A stretch of 64,000 nt of DNA from NCBI RefSeq assembly GCF_023502395.1, contig NZ_JAMFMB010000002.1, forward strand, positions 1-64,000. Reading direction: 5' to 3'. The translations under genes and the position numbers were made by a program. Origin of the DNA: Ruegeria spongiae (GTDB lineage Bacteria > Pseudomonadota > Alphaproteobacteria > Rhodobacterales > Rhodobacteraceae). The notes beneath the pieces are model-generated. The model had not been told where the DNA came from. It searched no databases and worked only from the letters and a program-made list of their open reading frames with translations. Below are positions 18,531 to 25,672 of this stretch, piece after piece (within the stretch, counting starts at the first letter, position 1; each line of letters starts with the position of its first letter).

Positions 18531-18632
18531 TTTGGATCCCTGTCGGCTTTTGGTCCGATCATTCCCATGTTTCGGTTATTTTCGGAACATCTAATTCGCT
18601 TTTGCCCTGCGTTTTGCGCATTTGTTCCGGGT

Positions 18633-19634
18633 CTAAGCGTTTTGTGCCTGCACTGCGGTGACGGCAATCATATGGAGCACATCCTCGGCCGAGCAGCCCC
18701 GCGAGAGGTCATTTGCAGGCTTTGCCAGCCCTTGCAGAACCGGTCCGATCGCCTCGACCCCGCCAATGCGCTGGGCGATCTTATAACCCAGGTTGCCCGC
18801 ATCAAGGTTGGGGAAGATGAAAACATTCGCCTGGCCGCGCAGCGGGGACGCGCCTGCTTTCTTGGCGGCAACCTCGGGCACGAAAGCGGCGTCGAACTGC
18901 AACTCGCCGTCGATCAGCAGATCGGGATCGGCGGCCTTGGCGATCTGGGTCGCCTCGACAACCTTTGAAACCTTGGGGTGGTTGGCGCTGCCCGAGGTCG
19001 AGAAAGACAGCATCGCCACGCGCGGAGCCTCCTGTGTCAGCGCTGCAAATGACGCCGCAGATGCGCGCGCGATTTCGGCCATCTCCTGAGCGTTCGGATC
19101 GACCACCAAGCCGCAATCGGCAAAGATATGCGCACCGCGGACCTCGTGGTGATCCTTGCAGTGGAGCATCAGGAAAAAGCTGGAGACCATGGCGGCACCC
19201 GGCGCCTTGCCGATGATCTGCAGGGCCGCCCGCACCGTGTTCGACGTGGTTTCCACCGCGCCGCCGACGGTGCCGTCGGCAAGTCCCTGACGCACCAGCA
19301 TCGCGGCATATGTCAGGCGTTGCGTGATTTGCTGGCGTGCCTGCTCCGGCGTCATGCCCTTGTGTTTGCGCAGCTCATGCAGAGCCGTCGCAAATCCTTC
19401 GGCATGCGGAGAATGCGCCGGGTCGTGAACCTCGATGCCTTCCGCATCAGCGCCGCCGCGTTCCGCCAGAAGCGCGGTGACCTTATCCCGATCACCCGCC
19501 AGGATGATCCGCGCCACCCCGTCGGCGCGGGCCTTCAGGGCGCCATCGACGACGCGCGGATCATCGCCCTCGGCGAGGGCGATGATCTTGTTGGAGCTGG
19601 TCGCAGCCCCAAGAATCGCGCGTAGGGGTTTCAC
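18633..19634 (-). CDS. pta: Phosphate acetyltransferase
   Basis: 333-residue PTA_PTB-family enzyme converting acetyl phosphate and CoA to acetyl-CoA. It has the short form lacking the DRTGG N-terminal domain. Motifs include GTVGGAVETTSNTVRAALQ, the DCGLVVDPNAQEMAEIA segment and SGSANHPKV. Starts with GTG 4 bases after the xsc stop. It takes the acetyl phosphate made by Xsc into central carbon metabolism, a pairing common in roseobacters. Confidence 0.95.
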   Translation of the reverse strand: MKPLRAILGAATSSNKIIALAEGDDPRVVDGALKARADGVARIILAGDRDKVTALLAERGGADAEGIEVHDPAHSPHAEGFATALHELRKHKGMTPEQARQQITQRLTYAAMLVRQGLADGTVGGAVETTSNTVRAALQIIGKAPGAAMVSSFFLMLHCKDHHEVRGAHIFADCGLVVDPNAQEMAEIARASAASFAALTQEAPRVAMLSFSTSGSANHPKVSKVVEATQIAKAADPDLLIDGELQFDAAFVPEVAAKKAGASPLRGQANVFIFPNLDAGNLGYKIAQRIGGVEAIGPVLQGLAKPANDLSRGCSAEDVLHMIAVTAVQAQNA

Positions 19635-19638
19635 GCGA

Positions 19639-21417
19639 TCAGGCCCCGGCCTGCGGCTGCATGTCCGCTGCGTCGATACCAGCCACGCGGACCGGCTTTT
19701 TCATTGCATCGCGACGGAACGGATCCCCCAGTTCCTGGTTGATCATGGCTTCGATCAGCGTGGTGATGCCGTTTTTCTGATCGATGATCGCCTGGTTCAG
19801 GGCGGCGGTCAGTTCGTCCATGGTACGGGCCACGACACCTTTCAGACCACAGGCCTGCGCGATCCCTGCATAAGAGACTTCGGTGTCCAGCTCGGTACCG
19901 ACGAAGTTGTCGTCGAACCACAGGGTCGAGTTCCGCTTTTCCGCGCCCCACTGGTAGTTGCGGAACACGATCTGGGTGATGGCGGGCCATTCACCGCGAC
20001 CGATGGCGGTCAACTCGTTCACCGCAATGCCGAAGGCGCCGTCACCTGCGAAGCCCACAACCGGAACGTCAGGCTGGCCGATCTTGGCGCCGACAATGGC
20101 GGGCAGGCCATAGCCGCAGGGGCCGAACAGGCCCGGCGCCAGGTATTTGCGGCCTTCCTCGAACGCGGGATACGCGTTGCCGATGGCGCAGTTATTGCCG
20201 ATGTCGGACGAAATGATCGCCTCTTTCGGCAGAGCGGCCTGGATTGCGCGCCATGCCATGCGGGGGCTCATCCAGTCGGGCTTGGCCGCACGTGCGCGCT
20301 CGTTCCAGGTGGTACCGGGATCGTCCTGCTCGTGGGTCAGCGAGGTCAGTTCCTGCGCCCAGGCGGATTTCTTCTGCGCGATGTTGGCCTTGCGAGCGTC
20401 GCGGCCTGCATCTCCGGCGGTGTCCGACAACTGCGCCAGAATACCGTTGGCCACCTTGGCGGCGTCACCGACGATGCCGATGCTGACCTTCTTGGTCAGA
20501 CCGATCCGGTCGGGGTTGATATCAACCTGAATGATTTTGGCATCCGCAGGCCAGTATTCGATGCCATAGCCCGGCAAAGTCGAGAACGGGTTCAGGCGGG
20601 TGCCGAGGCACAGGACCACATCCGCTTCCTTGATCAGCTCCATACCGGCTTTCGAGCCGTTATAGCCCAGCGGACCTGCAAACAGCGGATGGTTGCCCGG
20701 GAAGGCATCATTGTGCTGATAACCAACGCAAACCGGTGCGGTCAGACGTTCGGCCAGCGCTTTGGACGCGTCGATGCCGCCCTGCGCCAGAACCACACCA
20801 GCACCGTTCAGAATGACCGGGTTCTTGGCGTCGCTGAGCATCGCAGCCGCTTGCGCAACCGAGTTTTCGCCGCCCGAGGAGCGTTCGAATTCGATCGGCT
20901 GCGGGATTTCGATGTCGACAACCTGAGTCCAGAAGTCGCGCGGAATGTTCAACTGCGCCGGGCCGCTCAGGCGTTTGGCCTGTGCGATCACGCGGGCCAG
21001 AACCTCAGCCACGCGGGTGGGATCACGGACCTCTTCCTGATAGGCGACCATGTCTTCGAACAGCTTCATCTGTTCGACTTCCTGGAACCCGCCTTGACCG
21101 ATGGTCTTGTTGGCGGCCTGCGGGGTCACCAGCAGCAACGGAGTGTGGTTCCAATAGGCGGTTTTCACGGCGGTCACGAAGTTGGTGATGCCGGGGCCGT
21201 TCTGGGCGATCATCATCGACACCTTGCCGGTGACACGGGTGTAGCCATCGGCCATCATCCCGCCCGAGCCTTCATGTGCGCAATCCCAGAAGGTGATACC
21301 TGCGTCTGGAAAGATGTCGGAGATTGGCATCATTGCAGAGCCGATGATCCCGAACGCGTGCTCGATGCCGTGGGACTGCAGTGTTTTGACAAAGGCTTCT
21401 TCGGTCGTCATTTTCAT
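19639..21417 (-). CDS. xsc: Sulfoacetaldehyde acetyltransferase
   Basis: 592-residue thiamine diphosphate enzyme that splits sulfoacetaldehyde with phosphate into acetyl phosphate and sulfite. The ThDP-activating glutamate is Glu49 in WDCAHEGSGGMMADGY, and the ThDP motif is FAGDGAFGIAVNEL with NYQWGAEKRN downstream. These segments and adjacency to pta separate it from acetolactate synthase. The ATG at 21417 is preceded by AGGAG. Upstream lie two TauR-like repeats. Confidence 0.96.
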   Translation of the reverse strand: MKMTTEEAFVKTLQSHGIEHAFGIIGSAMMPISDIFPDAGITFWDCAHEGSGGMMADGYTRVTGKVSMMIAQNGPGITNFVTAVKTAYWNHTPLLLVTPQAANKTIGQGGFQEVEQMKLFEDMVAYQEEVRDPTRVAEVLARVIAQAKRLSGPAQLNIPRDFWTQVVDIEIPQPIEFERSSGGENSVAQAAAMLSDAKNPVILNGAGVVLAQGGIDASKALAERLTAPVCVGYQHNDAFPGNHPLFAGPLGYNGSKAGMELIKEADVVLCLGTRLNPFSTLPGYGIEYWPADAKIIQVDINPDRIGLTKKVSIGIVGDAAKVANGILAQLSDTAGDAGRDARKANIAQKKSAWAQELTSLTHEQDDPGTTWNERARAAKPDWMSPRMAWRAIQAALPKEAIISSDIGNNCAIGNAYPAFEEGRKYLAPGLFGPCGYGLPAIVGAKIGQPDVPVVGFAGDGAFGIAVNELTAIGRGEWPAITQIVFRNYQWGAEKRNSTLWFDDNFVGTELDTEVSYAGIAQACGLKGVVARTMDELTAALNQAIIDQKNGITTLIEAMINQELGDPFRRDAMKKPVRVAGIDAADMQPQAGA

Positions 21418-21499
21418 GGGATACGCTCCTGATGGCAAAGAGAATGGGCAGCATGGCGCCGCGAATTGACGTTGGGTTTAGGCCGTCTTGAGAAACCCC

Positions 21500-21533
21500 G
21501 TTAGGGCCAGAACCCAACCCCGGTTAGGTCCAA
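21500..21533 (-). promoter_or_regulatory. Putative TauR operator upstream of xsc
   Basis: On the minus strand two direct repeats TTGGACCTAAC (21533-21523) and CTGGCCCTAAC (21510-21500) start 23 bases apart, about two helical turns. They resemble the CTGGAC(T/C)TAA direct repeats that I recall being reported for TauR in Rhodobacter capsulatus. They lie 83-116 bases upstream of the xsc start, in the 153-base gap downstream of tauR. Confidence 0.6.
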
Positions 21534-21570
21534 AATCGCAATCAATTGCAAAATAATGATAATATCGGTC

Positions 21571-23037
21571 TCAAAAATCGAATAATTCAGTAGCTTCGGC
21601 AATGTACCGGATGCCAGTAGCGACTTTATCCCTCGCAATCGAGGAATAACCCAGCCGATAATACTCAGTCGGTTCATCCGGACCGCTGAAAAAGACCTTT
21701 CCGGGTTCAATCAGAACGCTGCGGTCGATCAACCGGCGCGACAATTCATAACTGTCGACTCCCTCCGGGGCTTTCATCCACAGCGAGGACCCGCCATAGA
21801 CGCCGCGTCCGGCAATGGTCAGGCCATGCTCGGCGATGGCCTTCTCCATCGCTTCGCGCCGTTGCTTCAGCGCCGCAGAGACCCGGCGAATCTGCGTGTC
21901 ATAATGCCCGAGCGACAGAAAATAGGCCGCTGTGCGCTGAATATGCCCGGGCGGATGGCGCAGGGTCAGCATCCTGAGCGCGCGCACCTCGCGGATGAAC
22001 GGTTCAGAGCCGACGATGTAACCGATCCGCAGCCCCGGCGACAAAGACTTGGAGAAGCTGCCGACATAGATCACCCGACCATCGGTATCCAGCGACTTGA
22101 GCGAGGGCGAGGGCGCACCGGCAAAGGCCATCTCGAAATCGTAATCGTCCTCGACGATCATCGCGTCGATCTCATGCGCGCGCGCCAGCAGGTTCCGACG
22201 CCGCTCCAGCGGCATGGTCGCGGTTGTGGGGCTTTGATGGCTGGGGGAGGTAAAGATCACGTCGGTTTCGTCCGGTACCAGGTCGGGCGGCAGCCCGTCG
22301 GCATCGACATTCAGCGGCGTGATCTGGCAGGGCAATCGTCTGAGCATTTCGCTCAGCGCATAATAGCCGGGGTTTTCGATCGCCGCCCGGCGGCGGTGGT
22401 TCAGCAACACCTGCGCCGCCAGCCACAAGGCATTCTGCGCACCAAGGGTGATCAGGATTTCCTGCGGCCGTGCGGTGATGCCGCGCCGGGGCAGGGTGTG
22501 ACGCGCGATGAATTCGATCAGCAGCGGATCGTCCTGATCCGCGTAATCGGCGGTGAGCGAGGCGAAATCCTTCTGCCCCAGTGCCCGTACTGCACATAGC
22601 CGCCAGTTGGCATGGTCAAACAGGGTCGGGTCGGTCTGCCCGTAGATGAACGGATAGCTATAGTCGCGCCAGTCATGCGGTTTCAGCAGCATGTCGCCGC
22701 CCGAATAGCGCCGGGCGATCGCGCGGCCCCAGTCCACTGTCTCTTCGGCGCGCTCCGGCGGCGCATAAGAGGGCGGGACCGGGGCGTTTTCCGACACGAA
22801 ATATCCAGACCGCCCGCGCGAGGTCAGGTAATCGTTCGACAGAAGCTCGGTATAGGCCAGGGTCACCGTGATCCGGCTGACGCCCAGATGTTCGGCCAGC
22901 TTGCGTGACGAGGGCAGTTTCTCTCCCACGCGGAACCGGCCCAGCAGAATGCCTTCGGCGATCATCTGCTGTATTTGGGCCTGCAAGGTTCCCTGCGCAT
23001 CGGGCTTCAGAAAGAATGTGTCTACGGCGATCCCCAT
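21571..23037 (-). CDS. tauR: MocR/GntR-type taurine regulator TauR
   Basis: 488-residue MocR-family regulator: an N-terminal GntR winged helix (LPSSRKLAEHLGVSRITVTLAY) and a large fold-type I aminotransferase domain. The PLP lysine is in VGSFSKSLSPGLRIGY, and DDYDFE is also present. In Rhodobacter capsulatus TauR activates taurine genes. Here it sits directly upstream of xsc in the same direction but 153 bases away. The matching repeats before itself and before xsc suggest auto- and co-regulation. tpa and tauABC are not in this window. Confidence 0.88.
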   Translation of the reverse strand: MGIAVDTFFLKPDAQGTLQAQIQQMIAEGILLGRFRVGEKLPSSRKLAEHLGVSRITVTLAYTELLSNDYLTSRGRSGYFVSENAPVPPSYAPPERAEETVDWGRAIARRYSGGDMLLKPHDWRDYSYPFIYGQTDPTLFDHANWRLCAVRALGQKDFASLTADYADQDDPLLIEFIARHTLPRRGITARPQEILITLGAQNALWLAAQVLLNHRRRAAIENPGYYALSEMLRRLPCQITPLNVDADGLPPDLVPDETDVIFTSPSHQSPTTATMPLERRRNLLARAHEIDAMIVEDDYDFEMAFAGAPSPSLKSLDTDGRVIYVGSFSKSLSPGLRIGYIVGSEPFIREVRALRMLTLRHPPGHIQRTAAYFLSLGHYDTQIRRVSAALKQRREAMEKAIAEHGLTIAGRGVYGGSSLWMKAPEGVDSYELSRRLIDRSVLIEPGKVFFSGPDEPTEYYRLGYSSIARDKVATGIRYIAEATELFDF

Positions 23038-23051
23038 AGCGCGACCCTAAA

Positions 23052-23083
23052 CTGGACCGAGCGCGGGTGCAATCTGGACTTAA
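23052..23083 (+). promoter_or_regulatory. Putative TauR operator upstream of tauR
   Basis: CTGGACCGAG (23052-23061) and CTGGACTTAA (23074-23083) are direct repeats starting 22 bases apart, in the short gap upstream of tauR and running into the last codons of the preceding gene. The second copy is an exact match to the CTGGAC(T/C)TAA consensus and the spacing is close to that before xsc. Confidence 0.55.
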
Positions 23084-24045
23084 TCACTGGATTTGCTTCT
23101 TTTTTTCCAGATCGCCAGCGGCCCGTTCAGGCAATCCATGTCGGGATAGCAGGCAAGGTCCTCGGCCAGAGGCGCGATCACATAGGCACCGGGTCTGAGC
23201 GTTTCGACCATCCGTTCCTCCAACTGCCGCTGGATCTCGGGTACCCGGATGGGTCGGTAGGAAAAGGTCACGTCATAAGGTGCGTAGTCGAAACTCAGGG
23301 CATCGGCGACAAAGATATCATCCTCCAGCCCCAGCGCCTGTTGTCCGCGACGGATCAGATTGACGTCCAGATCGAACCCCGAATAAGCGGACCCGTTCAG
23401 CAGCCCCGACAGTTTCGCGATCAGCAGATTGCGCCCGGTGGCGCAACCGATCTCAAGGAACGAAACCGGGCGATAGGGTTCGCCCGGGGCAAAGAAGTCG
23501 GGGTCGTGGGGCAGCATCTGATCGACGGTAATCAATTGCCGTACAAAGCCGTCCAGCGGGTGCGGGATGTAACTGTGCGATTCCTCGGGCAGCACGAAAT
23601 CGTTTTGCCTGTCATCCTCGGGCAGGGCGCGGACACGCTCGTCGATCAGACCCTGCAGGGTCTTCTGCAGCGCTGCCGCCATCTGCCGCTGGGTGCTACG
23701 CTCGACCTCCAGCGAGGCCTCGCTGCGGTTATGGGAGTGCAGCAGGTCCTCGAACCCGTCCAGCCGGGCGCGCAGGGCTTTGAGCCGATCTTCGAACACC
23801 CGCTGGAACCCGGTCAGCGTCTGCTGCAGCGACCGGAACTTGTGCCGGGTCGAAACCAGCAGGCTGTTCGAGGCAATCCCTTTCTGGCCCAAGGCCGACG
23901 TGATCAGTTCGGTGATCTGCTTTTCCTGCTTCTGCAACTTGGAGCGGGTTTTCTCCAGATCCTCCTGCGCCGCCTGCAGCTTTTCCAGCGACTCGTCCAT
24001 GCGCAGCGCCGCATGCAGCAGTTTGAATGGTCTTTCGCTCGGCAT
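23080..24045 (-). CDS. SAM-dependent methyltransferase with N-terminal coiled coil
   Basis: 321-residue protein. Residues about 15-130 are strongly helical and charged (ESLEKLQAAQEDLEKTRSKL and onward), a predicted coiled coil. A class I methyltransferase follows, with motif I FLEIGCATGRNLL near residue 195 and SGFDLDVNLIRRG after it. Such coiled-coil methyltransferases are often found with glycan or surface polysaccharide synthesis, but no such gene is nearby. Its substrate is unknown. The stop overlaps the tauR operator. Confidence 0.7.
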   Translation of the reverse strand: MPSERPFKLLHAALRMDESLEKLQAAQEDLEKTRSKLQKQEKQITELITSALGQKGIASNSLLVSTRHKFRSLQQTLTGFQRVFEDRLKALRARLDGFEDLLHSHNRSEASLEVERSTQRQMAAALQKTLQGLIDERVRALPEDDRQNDFVLPEESHSYIPHPLDGFVRQLITVDQMLPHDPDFFAPGEPYRPVSFLEIGCATGRNLLIAKLSGLLNGSAYSGFDLDVNLIRRGQQALGLEDDIFVADALSFDYAPYDVTFSYRPIRVPEIQRQLEERMVETLRPGAYVIAPLAEDLACYPDMDCLNGPLAIWKKRSKSSD

Positions 24046-24130
24046 CTGATCCTCCGGCCCTCAACTCTCTGTGACGTTACAGGAAATCCGGATCATTCAA
24101 AGCCCTTGGTCATAAAGGGGCATAGGGGGC

Positions 24131-24171
24131 TTGACTGCGGGTGGTGGCAAATATAACTACAAAACTAGTTT
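24131..24171 (+). promoter_or_regulatory. Promoter and operator-like palindrome before arsR
   Basis: TTGACT at 24131-24136 and TAACTA at 24154-24159 are separated by 17 bases, a good sigma-70 layout. Immediately downstream is the 10-bp palindrome AAACTAGTTT (24162-24171), well placed for a dimeric repressor such as the adjacent ArsR. Confidence 0.5.
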
Positions 24172-24187
24172 AATGGAGATTCGGATA

Positions 24188-24496
24188 ATGTGGGAAACAG
24201 CAGCGACCGGTTTTGCCGCGATGGGGTCCGAGGCCCGATTGAAGGTCCTCAGGACCCTCGTGCGGGCGGGCGAGACCGGTTTAACCGTGGGTGAGATACG
24301 TGACAGGACAGGAATTGCTCCGTCGACCCTGGCCCATCACCTGAAATTCCTGGCCGCAGGAGGTGTGGTGGAACAGAAGAAAATGGGCCGAAACACCATA
24401 AACAGAGCCTGTTATGACCAGTTACGAAACCTCGCCGACTTCATTCTCGCCGAATGTTGCGCGGACGATCTGAAGAAGGCGGCAAATGATGGCTGA
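24188..24496 (+). CDS. ArsR-family winged-helix regulator
   Basis: 102-residue ArsR/SmtB repressor with the helix-turn-helix in RDRTGIAPSTLAHHLKFL. The metal-binding ELCVCDL motif of true ArsR is absent; cysteines occur only near the C-terminus (CYDQ and AECCADD), so the inducer may differ. GGAG lies 9 bases before the ATG at 24188. It overlaps the permease gene by 11 bases, implying one operon. Confidence 0.85.
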   Translation: MWETAATGFAAMGSEARLKVLRTLVRAGETGLTVGEIRDRTGIAPSTLAHHLKFLAAGGVVEQKKMGRNTINRACYDQLRNLADFILAECCADDLKKAANDG

Positions 24497-25517
24497 GCTT
24501 ACGCAGAGCCCGCGTCCCGGACGCCGTATTCGGCTGCAGCACCTGAAAACGCCGTGGACGCTGATCGTGCTGATCCTGCTTGCGGTTCTGGCGCTGGACC
24601 CCGGCAATTTCGAGACCGTGATCCGGTTTGCCGGCGGCGCATTGGCAAATACCGCGCCTTACATCCTGTTTGCCGTGTTGCTGCTGGCCTATCTCAAGGC
24701 CACCGGGGCCGAGGTGCTGGTGGCGAGGGCCTTTGAGGGGCGCGAAACCCGTATGATTTTGCTGGCAGCCTTGTTCGGCGGTCTTGCGCCCTTCTGCTCC
24801 TGCGAGGTCATTCCCTTCATCGCGGGTCTGCTGGCGCTGGGCGCGCCACTGTCTGCTGTGATGGCCTTCTGGCTCAGCTCGCCCTTGATCGACCCGCCCA
24901 CCCTGCTGATCACGGCGGGCGCGCTGGGCTGGCCTTTTGCGATTGGCAAGGCTGTCGCTGCGGTGGCGCTGGGCCTGTTCGGCGGGTTTGCAATCAAGGC
25001 CCTGGTGCGGACCGGAGCTTTTGCCCAACCGCTCAGGAACTATACACCACCCGGCTGCGGATGCGGCTCTAACAAAGCGGAAACTCCCGTCTGGAAATTC
25101 TGGCAGACAGCAGAGCGCCGGGCACGATTCCGCTCGGAGTTTGCCACCAACGGGCTGTTCCTGCTGAAATGGCTGTCGCTGGCCTATGTGCTTGAGGCTC
25201 TCTTGGTCAGCTACGTACCCGCCGATCTGATCGCTCAGGTTGTCGGCGGCGAGGGTGTGATCCCGATTGCCACGGCGGCCCTCGTGGGCATGCCCGCCTA
25301 CCTCAACTCCTATGTCGCACCGCCGCTGCTGGCGGGGCTGATGGAGCAGGGGATGAGCACCGGGGCTGCGATGGCCTTCATGATCGCCGGGGCGGTCAGT
25401 TCCATCCCGGCGATGGCGGCAGTCTGGTCTCTGGTCAAGCCACGGGTCTTTGCCGCCTACCTGGGCCTTGGTGTTCTGGGCGCAATCCTTGCGGGGGTCT
25501 TGTTCCAGATGGTCTGA
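24486..25517 (+). CDS. ArsP-like (DUF318) permease
   Basis: 343-residue membrane permease of the DUF318/ArsP_1 type with about eight to ten spans in two halves. The hallmark GGLAPFCSCEVIPFIAGLL is in the first half and GMPAYLNSYVAPPLL in the second. A central loop contains PGCGCGSNKAE, a possible thiol-metal contact. Family members export organoarsenicals or other thiol-reactive compounds. With the ArsR-type regulator ahead, detoxification is likely but the substrate is open. Confidence 0.8.
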   Translation: MMAELTQSPRPGRRIRLQHLKTPWTLIVLILLAVLALDPGNFETVIRFAGGALANTAPYILFAVLLLAYLKATGAEVLVARAFEGRETRMILLAALFGGLAPFCSCEVIPFIAGLLALGAPLSAVMAFWLSSPLIDPPTLLITAGALGWPFAIGKAVAAVALGLFGGFAIKALVRTGAFAQPLRNYTPPGCGCGSNKAETPVWKFWQTAERRARFRSEFATNGLFLLKWLSLAYVLEALLVSYVPADLIAQVVGGEGVIPIATAALVGMPAYLNSYVAPPLLAGLMEQGMSTGAAMAFMIAGAVSSIPAMAAVWSLVKPRVFAAYLGLGVLGAILAGVLFQMV

Positions 25518-25594
25518 GGCCGCGCAAGGAAACAACTGAAAAGGGCGCCACAGGGCCCAGCCCCTGACGGTAAATGTTGAAATAAAGACTTCGG

Positions 25595-25669
25595 TTGGCC
25601 ATAAAGTGGCCAATCTACCCCTTAGAAACCCTCTTGAACGGCCCCTTTGGGGGGATTTTGGAGGGTTTC
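25595..25669 (+). promoter_or_regulatory. Structured leader that can cover the ribosome binding site
   Basis: TTGGCCA/TGGCCAA (25595-25613) is a perfect 7-bp hairpin. Downstream GAAACCCTC (25625-25633) pairs perfectly with GAGGGTTTC (25661-25669), and the latter arm contains the GGAGG ribosome binding site of the next gene. Between them CCCC/GGGG forms a further short hairpin. The structure would block translation when folded. The rest of the 155-base gap after the permease shows nothing else. Confidence 0.55.
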
Positions 25670-25672
25670 CAT

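Noticed and set aside
19435-21432. 665-codon plus-strand frame
   Set aside because: Shadow of pta and xsc, where the real proteins show full catalytic motifs.
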